Part shown: piece after piece, positions 21,905 to 37,004 of the stretch
Layout of the letters: each line of letters opens with the position of its first letter
Numbering within the stretch: position 1 is the stretch's first letter
Translations under genes and position numbers: made by a program
Notes under the pieces: model-generated
The model's input: only the letters and a program-made list of their open reading frames with translations
Databases searched by the model: none
What the model was told of the DNA's origin: nothing
Source of the DNA: Arbacia lixula
Lineage: Eukaryota > Echinodermata > Echinoidea > Arbacioida > Arbaciidae
Assembly (NCBI GenBank): GCA_963669155.1
Contig: OZ022577.1
Location: forward strand, 5,144,165-5,208,164
DNA length: 64,000 nt
Reading direction: 5' to 3'

Positions 21905-24900
21905 CTGCACAAAGAGACGTGAGCATTACAAGCTATAGGTTAACCCTGACAGTAACCAGTCATGAATGAACCGTTGACTTGTTAACAGAGTGAATGGGAT
22001 CTTTGTAATGACAAGCTTAAAACAAAACGTATAAGCCCCAAATAAAATACGAAACACTTGCTAACCTCTCTTAGCAATGTTGAATAGTAGAAAGACGAAA
22101 GAATAGCAAAAGCTTAAAATAAATTTAGGCATACATCCAGGAGTAAGGATAGCATGCTCCATCCTGTAAATTGATGAATGGGTGTTGCAAGTTTTAATTT
22201 TAAAACTTGCCCATAACTGACCCCCAAAAGACTCACGTTCTTGTGGTTGAACTGGATGATGTGGACAGTGTGGTGTGGGAAGAACTGCTGGTTGACCGGC
22301 TAGAGCTGACCGACGACGCTGACCCTTTACGAGGCTCTGTGGTCAGAAAAGAAATGAGGGAGTGTCTCTGTAAGAAGTATTTGATCTGCACACATATCAC
22401 CCCAAGGACACTGTTGACTATATATTAGACAGAAACTCTACAGTCACCAGGCTGTATTCTTACTGGTATCATAAACTATATTTGATTTATGCAGCTCTGT
22501 GATTAAAACAAGAAAATTAGGGGAGTTTTTCTGAATGAAGTGCTGCTCTGTACATACAAAAACATCACCTCCTTCCTTTATGTAAGACAGGAACTCTCCA
22601 GTCACCGGGCTGTATTCACTTTGGTGTCATAAACTCTTAATTTAAACATTAATTTGATAAAAAAAAAAACACACAATACATTACGCAGAGTGGTGGTAGA
22701 CAATTTATTACAACAAGGCTCTCCTACACTGTACCTGAGACCTGACTACTGCTGCTGGTTCGCTTGGCTGCACTGCTGGCTGTAGGTGCTATCAAAGAGC
22801 TGCTGTACTCCTTGCTCGACCTAGTAATGTCAAAGAAAGAACTTTGATGACTGACGTGTAAAAGATGATGGCCTCTGATTGCTCACAAAGCAGCCTTCAC
22901 AACTGAGGGTGGATGAACCCCAAGTAAGAGGCAAGGGGCAGCAGCAAGAAAGTATAAGGCGAGGTGAAAGAAGACACTGAAAAGAAGAGGAAGAGAAGGA
23001 AGAGGAGGGGGGGGGAACAGTAGGAAGGTAGAGGAGTCGAAGGGAGCAAACCCTCATTTTTATTGACTTTCACTCATGAATAGTTAGTACACATGGTACC
23101 AAAAAAAAGCAAAAACTTTAAGATTAATTTACATGAGTTCAATAAGAAATTAATGGTAAATACTCGGTAATGTGATATGTGATGAAACAAGTTTAAAATG
23201 ATTCCTAGATATTGTCCCCACTCTTATCCCAACCCTACCATCCACTGTCACACGCACACACTTAAATGGACCTTCACTGCTATATGGATTGCATGGTGCT
23301 ATGAGGTGGACACACAAATAGATGCAAATCAAATCAATTAAATGATATACAGAATGAGATAAGTTAGTTACAAGCATCCACTAATTATAAAATCATACAT
23401 CTGTGTACTTATTGCTTCTTGCAGATCTCTATATGAAAATCCTGACAGAAACATCCATCATTTGATTAAGAAATCATTTTCTAAAATGTTGATATCTGAT
23501 ACGGCTTTAAGCATATTTCAAAAATGAATCATTGCTCAAGCTTAAGTCCCTTACATGTATTTTATTTATAAGTATTGCAAAGCATTGATCAATATCATGT
23601 AAAACACAAGCGATCATCCATAATACCAAATTAGGTGATATGGGATTAGTAAATTGTCTTCACTGTCCATTTTACCATGTTCTGGAGGCATTTATCAGTG
23701 AGTTATAATAATAAAGCAACGGTTCATTTTTTCCTCCAAGATATGGAGTCAGTGACATCTACTGGTTCATCAAGATGCCCACACATGATATCAATGAATA
23801 TGCATTTTGACAAGAGAGCTGTTGTAAAATGAGAACCAGACCACAGCACTGAGTCAGAACACAGAATTTGGTTTCTAGGCTTCAGCTATCACTTCATAGA
23901 ATCACCTACACCTGTATCACGTCATGGATGTATGAAGCGATTGGTGTTGTAAAGCGTTAAAACAATTGTGAGTTTGGTGCACATTATACATTATCACAGA
24001 GAACAGCCCAATTGCTGGATATTGTTTGGGTATTTTTTAAACTCTGCAGAAGAGGAATGAATATGGGAGAAAAAGATGAATGAAGTTAACATGAAAACAT
24101 TTCAAATACTCTGCTAAAAAAAAATAACAAGTGCAACACAACATACAGCGTTTTCATGTCAAACCAGGTTACCTTTCATCACTGGGGGAGACAAACAGTG
24201 TTAGGAAGCAAAAATGAGAAAACCCAAGGGTTAGACCAGATATCATGGAGGAGTTAGAAGCCATTAAGTCAAGGACAAATAGAAGAAACCTTGAGGTAGC
24301 CCTCCTCATCACCGCGGCAACAAGCAACCCATCCGACCCAGATCGGCACCGGCTGGTCAGATAACAGCATAGAGGGCGGCAGACAAGGAAAGCATGCAAG
24401 TGTTTTTCAGATCAAAGAGATAAATACTAATGACAGAACTACAGAAATGAGACAGGAAATGCGAAATATTGTTAAGAATTATAAAGTTGTTAAGCTGATT
24501 TTACGGATCGCTTAAACAAAACATTTCTCGGTCATTATTAATATTTCAAAGTTGAAACTATTGTAACTATTTCTGTTTAAACTGTTTAGTTTCAGAGGAA
24601 ACAGCATACCAGTATGCAAACATGTAAGGAAACTTGAAATACAAATGCAGTGAAAGAAATCATGAAAGCTAACAAACAAACAGATTGGACTCTATTTCAT
24701 CCACAGAATCTCACTGATAAATGCTTTCCCTCTGGTAGATAAAGGGAGAGTTATCCCCCACACTCTCAGTCCTCCTTCCTGTACTTCTGCTTACTTTAAC
24801 CCATAATTCCTACACTCGTGTCCTTTTTAATGATACCTCATTTGACATGGATATCAGTGAAAATCTTGATTCATTAATTTATCATTGATATATAAATTAA

Positions 24901-27900
24901 GCAGTGTTTCAAGTAATTTAAAATCAATGACTGATCAGCAGCACGAGCTTAAAGGAGCAGTTTATATCAAAATACAATTACATGGAAATAACATGTAAAA
25001 GTAGAAGTAGACCTTTTGCCTGCCCTAGCACCAGAAGCACTCCAGAGAATGACTATGCCCCATTCACACACACTCCTCAAAAACTCAATCTGGAACTCAT
25101 TCCCCATCCCAGACATCTTTACCTTATGCCTGGCTGGACAAGTTGTGTTGGGGTCCTGCAGGGTGGTGGAGGAGGAGGAGGAGGAGGAGGAGGAGGAGGA
25201 GGAGGGAGACTGTTTGCCTGTGCTAGCACCAGAAGCACACCAGGGAAGAATAATAACACACAAACAAACACACACAAACACACACACATCAACTCCCAAT
25301 CCCCCGTCCTGACTCTCTTTACCTAGAACCCGGCTTGATATTGTTGTTGGGCTATTGCAGGGTAGAAGAGGGAGACTGCTGGCCTGCCCTAGCACCATAA
25401 ACACACCTAGGAATGATGATACCCATCACACACACACACCTAAACCCCAACCCAACCTTCCACCCTATCCCTCTTTACCTCATGCCAGGCTTGACATTGT
25501 TGTTGGGCTCTTGCAGGGTGGAGGAAGGAGACCGCTTGCCTGCCCTAGCGCCAGTCCGTGAAGGGGGAGCAGAGGACACCTCACTCTTCTGAGCCTTGTT
25601 GGCTTTGTGAGTTGCAGCTGATGATGGATCAAGGTATATACAGAACAAAAAGATGTATATGATATGAACATCAAAAAATTGTCACACACATTGATAACTA
25701 TAAAACTCATTTTCAAACATCAAAGCTGTGTACAATTGAGTGTGTTTTAGTGTAAATTACACATCTAGGGGTCTTTTTGGGGATGGGCTTGGCAATCATT
25801 CACTAATAATCCATAATGCCACCCTCTGAAGATCACAGCTACATCTTGGCTACCTTTCTCCACAGTTCATGCCAGCAATACACACAAATCTTAGAAAGTG
25901 CAATTTTTTTCTGAGGCAGAATAAGTTAAGATTACATTTTGTGATTATCAATCAATATTTAGTCTATTAACATAGGGTTTTCTACAAAAATAAATATGGA
26001 AAATTCATTTTAAACATATTACCTTTTTCAACTGATTTTGAAATTACAAAAAAGGACACAATATCCAGGGATTTGTGATAAAAGGAGCCATATATCACAG
26101 ATACAGTATCACAATTATTTGAAAAAAAGTCAGAAGACTTGTAATAACTAGTAATCTTTGAAAGTCTCAACTGTATCTAAGTACAACACAGATTCAAACA
26201 TGAACTCTCAAATACCAGATTCACACAAATCTGCAGTGATTATTTCCCTTTCTTTTGTTAAGACAAGTTAAGTGCATCCACCCTCCATTTTTGTCCCTTT
26301 TAATTCATTGCTCAGTTAAAAACCAAAACAATCATCTTTTCAAAGTTACGCAAACATTTATTTTTTGGTTTGGACGTTCTTATATTTGCCCTTTCTGAAA
26401 TAGTTTTTTATTCTAAATTAGTCCACTAAATAACTCCCTAGTGTACAAAGTAAAATAAGTGTCATTTCTGATCAAATAAAATGAAACAGAAAATCAGTAA
26501 GTTTCTGAATGTAGGCACTGCAATCAATGAGTTGAAATAGGCAAATGAGAAACATCAAACTCATTCAAAGATGTAACAAATTGTAACATCTCTCATCAAC
26601 ACACAAATAATAAACGTACACTATAGAACAGCTATAGGTGGGGCAAATATGTGTGTAAATGATTATGCAAACAGAAAGGTGAAATATGAATGAGAATGTG
26701 AACTGAAATCTGCATGCAATTAATCATAAAGAAATAGATTAAATAATACTTAAGGTGTATGTGATATAAGTACACTTTTAAACACATATAAATCCTCCAT
26801 TCATTCAATTCAATACAGACTATATGTATGACAAATATATACAAAACATGAACATGAACACAATAATATGTCAGATAAAAATTAGTCTCCCATTCAAGTC
26901 TTGCAGTTTTAAATATGTTGTCTTATCATTTCAACTTGTGTGGATATGCCACAGTGCAAACAAATACCTCATGAATATGCTGATCTTATTCATAATCACT
27001 ATGTATTTCAGTTGTATGCAAATTCATATATTAGACACATCAATAATCACACATATTTCCATCCATTAATTTTTATTTTTGTTTTGTTATTAAACCTGGA
27101 CCCCAAATAATACCAAATATGAATGTAAGGAAACAATTAACACCTATATTTTTTCTTTGTAATATTCCCTTTATGTGTGTCAATTTGAACCTTTTCTTTT
27201 CTTGCAACACATGTCAATATTAAATAGAAATTACATGTACAAATACAATCAATACTTCCAAAAATTCTACACTCATGAAAAGATCTAAAACAAAAACATA
27301 ATTATTTGGTATTACATTTCACAGTACAACAAAATCACTTAATAAAAATTAAAACAAAATGACAGTGTCAGTGACTTTGATGTGTGCAATGGACAAAAAG
27401 TGATATCCAAGAGAAAAAAAAGAATAACTCACTTTTGCCTGTTAAAAGAAAATCAGAGACAAAACATATTTTCTTGTTAATAACATGATATAACAGAACT
27501 TCAGAGATAACATAGACCTAAATGTTATCATTGAAAGAATTCATACATTTTCCATGTTCACATTAATAAAAAGCAATATTTTACCCAGTCACCCTTCTTT
27601 TTCTTCTTCTTTTTCTGAATAAACTTCTTAAACATTATGAGCTTCATTAATGATGGTGAATTCCTTCTGTAGGCAAAATATAAAAAGTGAACTTCTTAAA
27701 ATACAATTTTCTCTCTCAAGCAAGCATATTCTCGGAACATATCTATGAGTCTCTTAAATGTCTCTGCCGACTATACTATCTACGCAGCAAAAAAGAATCT
27801 AGGATCTGGCCTATACATATCTGCTTTTCAACTGTGGCACATATCAAAGCAAAACGAGAGAAAGTTACAAAATCTATGAGTGTAAAATATGATACACTAC

Positions 27901-30900
27901 ATTGTAAGGCTACACTACTGTTCCACGTCTAGTTCACAAAGTTTTGAAAAACAAAAACACCACTTCAACTTTTAAGGATGTTACATCAATAGGACATGCA
28001 GTAATTGCAGGATGCTGAATCTTGTTTCATGTTGTTCATATTGTAGAAGCATTCTACAGAAATAAAAACTCACTGCAAGATGCTTTCACCATTTACAAAT
28101 TCAAACTATCCAGAAAGTACAGATATGATGGAAATGGGGGCCCAAAATTCTATACAATTATGCACAGGGATTGTTGGTTAAACAATGAAATAATTCAAAT
28201 TCATGTTATTATTAATTCACAGAAATCGTTCAGCTTAGACAGCAGGTCTTCATGTTTGATCAGTGAAAATGTCAGTCACAACCACAGATGATTAAGCAAG
28301 CGGGACAAATACAGAGTGCATGCCATACACTTTTTGGAACAAAAGCCTGCAACTTCAAAATTTCACTTCAATCTTTATTTTGTATTGCACAAATTATCCT
28401 TAGTCCAGTCTACATTGTGTCAATTTATATAAGTGAGGAACAGAACAAAAATGTATAATCATACAAACGCATTTTGAACCCAGACCAGCAACTACATTAC
28501 TGGCTTAGCTTTGCAAATATGTTGCATTTATATAGCAACACACACACATGCAATGATTTGTAATGATCGTCCCTTGATAACAGAACTCCAATGTACATCA
28601 CTCCAAAAATTTTCTCACTACCATTGGCATGAACATGTGTAGTAAGCCCATGGAGATTTCAAGGCCTGTAATGCAAGGATTAATGTACATGTGCTTTTGT
28701 TTGCTGTGAGCATGGTCCTACCTCTCATAGCTGTATTCATGGGAGGGCCATAGGAAGGGGACCTCTTTCCACCCGCTGCAGACCCAGGGACCTTATGTGA
28801 GGAGGAGGAGGCCCCCGTACTACTCTGTGGGCCCTTGGACGACGCCGTTGCGGTGTTAGAGTGCTTAGTGGACATGGGTCCAATGGCCGGGGTGGTTTTA
28901 CTCCCTGGGGCGGGGTGCTTAGTTGATGAGGGGGAGGGGCCACTGGGGGTCTTTCTGCCCGGTGTAGTGGTGTTGTTGTTGTTGGTGGTGGTGGAGGAAG
29001 TTGAGTTTTTGGAGGAAGAGGAGGAGGAATTGGCAGAGGGGCCATTATGTGAGGCGCCCCTAATCCCCGTTGTTGATGCGCTAATGTGTTTGTTGCTGTT
29101 GCTTTTAGCCACTGCAAACAGAGAATGGTATAGAAAAACAGTGGGGAGAACAGAGAGAGAGGAGAGAGAGATAGAACAGCAAAAACACAGCACACCCATG
29201 CAATATTAGATCAAAGATATGTCAGTTTCTCAAAGAGTAGCTTGCGGTTGATCTTGATTACTAATACGCTATATCAGCTAATCTAGTGATCTAAAATTAA
29301 AGCCTATACAAATCCATTACCTAACAGACAGCTTCATCATTCTTAGAAATTTGCAGATGCTTGAAAAGCACTTTATGAATTAATTTCTTTCTGGCAACTG
29401 TCAAATATCCAGAGGCAAGGATATTAAAAGAAGAAAAAAAATCTGCTTGTATAGCACTTTTACAATTATTCATGACTACAATTTTAGTTACTAAGGTGGA
29501 TTTGTAATCTATCTTTAAAGCAATTGTCGAGTCTAAACGATTGAGGGTTTTCTGCGCCTTAATAGCTGCAGCTCAAACAAATCATCATGGTAAACATTCA
29601 TAGAATGAACAATTTCACCATTTTATAGAAATAGGTATAATTTTAATCATACTTGGAGTCGTAAGCTGCAAAAAGTACAGTTTTGTAGCAAGCATTTACC
29701 ATTAAATGATTGTGTCATCGTTCCAAGAACGACTGCAAGCTTTCTTTGAGAATCTCATTATCCACAAAGTCAATACATTCTAATACTGAAAACAAACACA
29801 AAAATATCCCAGCATGCCTGAGTAACACACAAACTGATAAAAACGCACCCTTCATGCATACCCATGGAACAATGAATTCCCTATTTTGTGTATTCATGCA
29901 GTTCTATGCTATTTTGAAAGTTCTGCATTGTATCACTGTTAGGCACTGTAGAATACTGTCCAAATAAGCTCTCTATTTACTGCCTGCTGGGATCATTGCC
30001 CACTTTGATTTCTACCTTCCTAAATAGCACGATATTAGACAACGCAATGCTTAAAAGTAAAGCCACATTTCAATGATGTGAAATGTCTCATTTTTGCTTT
30101 GATTAGTCTCTGTTTTCATCTACCCTATAACATCATGCAACTGAAAGGCATAATGCGACCAATCACCTAACTCTACAACCAGCATACGTTACCATGGCCA
30201 CAAAATAGCTGAAATCTCTGATCTACTTGTAGCTGCATTCGAATAGGAACTAACAAAAGATTCCATACATTGAAGCCATTGTCTGGCATTAAGATACTAA
30301 ATCATGATATCTACCCAGTCAAACAATGCTAAACTAGAGCAATTCGACTGCCACGCAGTCGATAAATATGCCTCCGCCTATTTGCTATTCTCAGAAAATG
30401 TGTATGTTTGGTGGGCAATGTACCATTGCTCCTATGTGAAATGAAAATATCACATTCTGTTTTTCCAAGTTTAGCCAAGTTTGGCAATGTTCAATGACTT
30501 TTGACCTCTTACTTCTTTGACTTCTAATCTAACCAGTCTGTCTAAATCCATCCTTGTATCAAGTTTGTTTAAAATGAGCCAATTTTTGGGTGAAGTTCAT
30601 TGACCTTTAACCTTACAGGAATTTTACCCATGAAGTAATACATCTCTGTACTATGTTTGGTTTGAATTGGATCATTAGTATTGGATTCAATGTGAAAAAT
30701 ATCTATTTGGGGGCAATTTTTAGCCAATTCTGGCAAAGTTCATTGACCTTTGATCTCTGACATTTGAGAAATTTCACCAAAAATGTCATGCAGTCTACCC
30801 CCAAGTAGTGATCCATCTTTGCACCATGTTTGGTTGGTATTGCATCATTGGATTTTGATACATTTTGAAAATTATCACTTTGGGGGCAATTTTTAGCTAA

Positions 30901-33900
30901 TTTTTGACAAAGTTCATTGACCTTTGACCTTTGAACTCTCAGGAATTTTAATCCATACTTTCACCAGTCTACCTCCATGAAGTAATGCATCTCTGTACCA
31001 TGTTTTGTTAGAATTGCGCCATTGGATTTGGATTTGGATTTGGGTTCATTGTGAAAAATATCAATTTTTGCAAAGTTCATTGACCTTTGACCTCTCACCT
31101 TCCAGCAATTTCACCACCAATGTCACCAGTCTAACCTCAAGAAGAGATCCATCGCTTCACTATGTTTGGTTGGAATTGCAACATTGGATTATTGGATTTT
31201 ATTTATAATTATTGTGAAAATTTTAAAGTTTGGGGCAATTTCTAGCCAATTCTGGCAAAGTTCATTGACCTTTGACCTCTGAACTTTCAGGAATTTACCA
31301 AAAATGTCACCAGTCTATCCCCAAGTAGTGATCTATCTTTGCACCATGTCTAATGAGAATTGCATCCTTGGATTTGGATTTATTGTGAAAAAGATCAATT
31401 TTTGGCAAATTTTCACAAATTTCATTGACCTTTGACCTTTGACCTCAATCAGATTTGACCCCAATTTTACACACTTCATTAGTTTCTTGCAATACATACA
31501 TGTACCAAGTTTGAAGCAAATCTGCTTAACGGTTCTCAAGATATTGCCAAAACGGATTCGGGACGGACGGACGGACGGACGGACGGACGGACGGACGGAC
31601 AACCCGAAAACATAATGCCTCCGGCCACTTCGTGGCGGAGGCATAAAAAGGCCTACTGCAAATTTCTATTTAAACTTTGATGCATGATTAAGAAGAAAAT
31701 ATGTTGTCACAGTAAAGGTTGGGGTTGGGGAAATCTCAAAGTTACTTGCCACATTCAAACTGAGAAGAGTACTGTGGTGGTGATGTCACATCTATTGTTA
31801 GGCAGGTTTCTGGTCCTAAACAACATCAGTTAAGGGAGATTTGAAGGAATGGCATGCCGAGTGTCCTGCACACTCACAGTGAGGGTCACTCTGCCCACAC
31901 AGTGCAGTACACTGACACCTGTGGGGTGTTTCACCAAGCTGTTCGTAAGTTACGAACGACTTTAAGAACGACTGGTGATCCCTTCTTGTGCTAAATCAGA
32001 TTCTCAATGAACAAAGTGTGGTATCGCATTTAGCACAAGAAGGGATTACCAGTCCTTCGTAAAGTCATTCGTAACTTACAAACAGCTTGGTGAAACACCC
32101 ACCTGTAGAGAAAGACCACTCAAAAGAGTCAAGAAATGTGTTTTTTATGAGCAGGTAGTCTTTATGAACAGGTCGACTACTACACAAACATGTTGAAGAA
32201 GGAAGAAGGAAATCAATGCAAACAGAGTACATCTCACTGTACTAGTCTTAACAATGTGCTCATGTGCCATCACACCTCAGTACTCTATACAGGGAGGTCT
32301 CACTACACAAAGATCTTGAAGAGGGAAGAAGAAAAGCGCTGAGGCAAACCTTTACGAGTTGCTTGAGCCTGGGAGGACGCACCCGCTGACGGGGCAGAGT
32401 GGGAGAGGGCGTGGTGCTTGTCGGGCTTGTCCAACCTAGCGTCACGCTCCATCTTCTTCTTCTGAGCAGCCGTGGAGGAGGAGGAGGAGCCCTTCTCCCG
32501 TGCTCCCTTCTCGGCTCCTGCCTCCTCCTGGTGGTGGTGTGGGTGGTGGCCAGGGTGGCTCCTGCGGTCGGCCTCCACCATGGACCGCTCCTCAGCCTCC
32601 TTCTTGCGGTCACGCAGGTCCTCCTCAAAGTACTGAGACATGTTCAGCTGGGAAGAGGACGAGACACAAGGGCTGGCTCGTTACTCAGGTTCAGATCTTG
32701 GAGTCAGTTCGCCTTAGACAGTACAGCCCAAGATCACCTTCCTATCTGGCTGTAACTGATTGCAATGTACTGCAGTCAATCACTGTACAAACACAATTGT
32801 AATTGACTGCAACTGACTCAAAGTGCTGCGACATGTTCAGCTGGAGAGAACACTCAGCTTCTTTCCCAAATGCAAAGTGAAGTTGAGATTTTTCCACATA
32901 ATCTCATCACAAAGCTAACAAGAACTGTCCATGTTAACCATACATATTCATCTGAATCTGTTCAAACTTATTGTCAGGGCAAGGGCTTACATGTATTAGA
33001 CTGTATTTTTAAACCCATCTAAAAATCCATGTTAACAACAATTTCAACCCATAAAGAAAAACAAAAAAATCAAAATGGGTTTCAACTAGAACCCAGTCTC
33101 AGCATGGTTAAAGAAGGTGAAGAAGTAAAAAGAAATCCATCTTTTCGTATCAATACAAGCATTCTAAATTGATTGCGTACCAATAACGAAATAATGACCC
33201 AACTTACCGAATCTACATGAACTTGTATTCTGTCCAGCTCAAATACAGCCTAAATATGAAGAAACAAGATGAGAAATACATTGAGTGGTTACAAATTAAG
33301 AGATACACAGAGCAGAACAAAGAACAACTATTTCTTAATATACATGTACATTTTATACTTGTATAAAAAAGCATTTCATATTTAAATGATACTGTAATAA
33401 ATCATGCTACATAAAACAAACAAAAATAAATGAAGCTTCAATTTGGGAGGCGTGTCTCCTGACCTGTCTGATGGCAGCGTCCACATCACGGTCTTTTTCT
33501 GATGACAGGAGTCTCCTAACGACGGTCTCTAGGGCTTGGAGGTGCTCTCTATCCTCTGGGAGCTTCATCTGGTGCTTGATCTGAGGCAGCAACTTGCACA
33601 TCCGCAATCTGGGAAGGAAGACATATCATTGTAACAGTAAGAATGAGGATGATAATCTCATCATCATCTTCGTCATCCTTGACATCAAAATCCTCTGGGA
33701 AGGAAGACATATCATTGTAACAGTAAGAGTGAGGATGATAATCTCATCATCATCCTCTTCATTCTTGTCATCAACATCTTCGCAATCACAAGCATCAACA
33801 TCATTATCATCACCCTCTTCATGTGTACCATCTTCAACATCATCACCATCGTCAGCATTGTTTGAATTGTCCTCATCATCATCAGTATCATTATCATCAC

Positions 33901-36900
33901 ATCACCATCAATATTAACATTATCAACATCGTCATCATCATCCTCGTTGTCACTCATTGTCATCATTATCATCCTCACCATCGATATCGTTACCATCATC
34001 ATCGTCATCATGAGCATCATCACTATCATCATCATTATCACCATTACTACCACCACCATCACCATCATCACTGTCACCAACACCATCATCATTACCACAT
34101 TCACCACCATCCATCATAATTATCATTGTAACAACAATAATTTAAAAAAAAGCAGAGAGATTATGCCTTTATGATATCAATATTATTTTCAATTAATATC
34201 TAGCCTGAATTCCAGTCTGTTGGGTATTTCTTATTCAAAGTGAACAATTTCATTTCAATTTCATTTCAATTTATTTTCATACTTCTCGATGAATACAATG
34301 TGCAAAACAAAATAATATACAATATCCAACTTGGATGTACAACTTAATACAACATAAATATACAATATATGATAAGATGGAAATTGAGAGAGAAATATGA
34401 TGGGACCTACTAGAAGCAAGCTTGATAGGCGTAAGTCCCGGTAAAATTGGTGTATATATAAATAGATATAGAGTACGGATGCAACTTAGGACCAAACTAA
34501 AACAAGAAATAACACAAATTCTTCGAGGACGTAAAACAGATACTTCTCATATATATGTGAACAAGATTTAACCTGTGAATTTAGGGCTATGAGAATGCAA
34601 GGAGATTTTTACACATACTTAATAGCTTGAATAAACAATCAAGAGCACGTCAATAATTATCCAATTGAGTTTTTGATGCTGTCTTCATATGATACAACGT
34701 GTCGAGATATTATGCAAACGCGTAAATTACAATACCTAAGGAATCCAGTCTGCGTACTACAACTTTATGTATATCGGATGAACAACAGTCAAATTAAGTT
34801 CAGATTGATATGAATAACAGTTCGTAACATTGGAATGTTATAGCGTTATCGGCCTACTACAATAGGGTACTAAATGGACTACTGGTAGTCATTTCACCAT
34901 TTTTCTCTTTTTTTTTCATTCCTTCACCTCACTTCCCAGAATAACTATTGAGTGATCATGCTACTGTAGCCAGACTTTTTTTTAATTCAGATCGGCAATG
35001 CTCAACAGCCAGAAGAGCCAAGATAGTAGATGTATAAGATATGTATTGAAAGAATTGAAACTGAATTACCTGATGTTAGGTACAGGGTCTGCTGTTAGCA
35101 CCATAAGGGCTTCCAAGAAGTGCTCCTTGAAAAACGCCTTGGAGAACATCTCCATGACGATGACACACACATCAATGAATAACCGCCGGTATCTGCTGCT
35201 CTTGCTGTGACAACATTCTGGATGACACAAAAACATGATAAGAATAATTTACCTTGAATGCATGATTGTATTACTGCACTGACAGCATTCACATCACTTT
35301 GCATGAACTTGACATAACTCTCATATTCCATCACCATCTATATTGGAGGAATATTTGTTTCTGCTAATCACCATAGCACATTTTGTGGTAATTCACATTA
35401 ATTTTATAGTGGAAATCTGTTTAAATGTGAAATGTGCATTCTTTCAAATAAACTTTTAAAGTTATTCTTTGCCTTGTATTGACAACACTTCAACTCCCAT
35501 GGCATGAACAAAAAGAGCACTCGTACCTTTTTTTTATACAGAATATCTTCATATCTTCCTTTTTGTCTTCTTCAATTATGCTTATGTTTTATTGAAGGGT
35601 TTCTTCTTCTTGTCACCCTTCCTTCTCCTTCTCCTTCTCCTTCTCCTACTCCTACTCCTCCCTCCACCTCACTCTTAAAACTTTTATTTACAATGTCATT
35701 TCAAAGCATATAATTCATATGAAATTCCTGTTGTTTGTATTTTCATTGTCAGTATAAGTATGTGATGACCCTTACCATTGACGATTTTGACACACATCTC
35801 GTGTCTGTGATCAAGCTTCTTACAGTTCTTAATGAAGACACACATTGTTCTGGCTGCTGCATGCTGAATGGGCAATGCTCTCTGCGTAATGATAAGGGGG
35901 AAGGAAATAGTTCATCATTTAGTTATTTGTGGTTTACAAATAAATTCCTCGCATGCAAAGCCTGCATCTTATCAGATCATAATCAAGCTTATTTCGAAGT
36001 TATACAATGTAGTTTCTTCTGCAAGAGAATGAATTTTAAGAGAGAAATAACATATCAAAAAGAGTGACGTCATGCTGATGTTTACCTTTAAATTGAAAAC
36101 AGAGTGACAATTATACAATTACTGATGTAGGCATAACAACCGTATATGGTGATCTGCATATTGTTCATTTAGTTTTCCTCCAATTCAAATTCTGTCTTAA
36201 ACCTGGTAGACATAGTATATTCAGTAGTGATATCGTCATTTCACATTCAATTCCAACAGGATAATTCACTACAGCGATAAACTAAATTCTGCATTCAGAG
36301 TTATACACGAATACACCTCTCTTTTAAGCTACATAGATTACTTTGCCTTTGAAACCAAAACTTGCAAAATGAAATACTTGGCTGGACACCCATTAGATTT
36401 TAGGGGATTGTGAACATTGGTCCAGTTAGGCTGTCAACATTTGCCATGGAACTGCAGTTACCAAACAGGTGTAGCTTAATTGTGGCCTGTAAGGAATTTA
36501 CAGTTTATTCATAGCCTGCCATCTATGGTCTATAGAGCAGATTACATGTGAGTTGCGCTGTTCAGTGTCTGACTGGAGAGAAGCCAACCTGGGGGTATGC
36601 AATCTCCGTAAAGATCTGGTTTAAAGTTACAGAGGATAGTTTCCAGGTGGACCTACTGCTAACTCTTTCAGCACAATTGGCTATATCGTGCACTGGTGAT
36701 ACACGCAGGTTGCATAGGGCGCCATGTGGGCAGGCACAGGAGGAGATATTCCATGCCGAGCCTTTCCTGATCTCTCTCAATGCCATCAAATAAGTACACC
36801 ATAGTGACAGCACTCAGTAAAGATTAAGCAGGGGGATTAAGCATATTATACAGGATTACTTAAAAGTGATATCTTTGTCTCCTTCTTAAAGCAACTGACA

Positions 36901-36925
36901 CTTGCCACCCTTCTTAGAATTGGAA

Positions 36926-37004
<79 letters not shown>

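Noticed and set aside
27585-27650. Lys-rich exon on the minus strand
   Set aside because: The purine run lacks a pyrimidine tract and its possible length does not fit the phase of the PPP4R4 junction in this intron.
28835-29209. Plus-strand open frame of 124 codons
   Set aside because: Antisense shadow of the Ser/Thr/Asn-rich PPP4R4 exon.
33712-34119. His- or Met/Val-rich proteins in the CAT-rich tract
   Set aside because: Low-complexity trinucleotide repeat read in several frames.
36548-36813. Overlapping open frames on both strands near 36.7 kb
   Set aside because: No splice sites in phase with PPP4R4 and no recognisable domain; the adjacent PPP4R4 exons already join without it.
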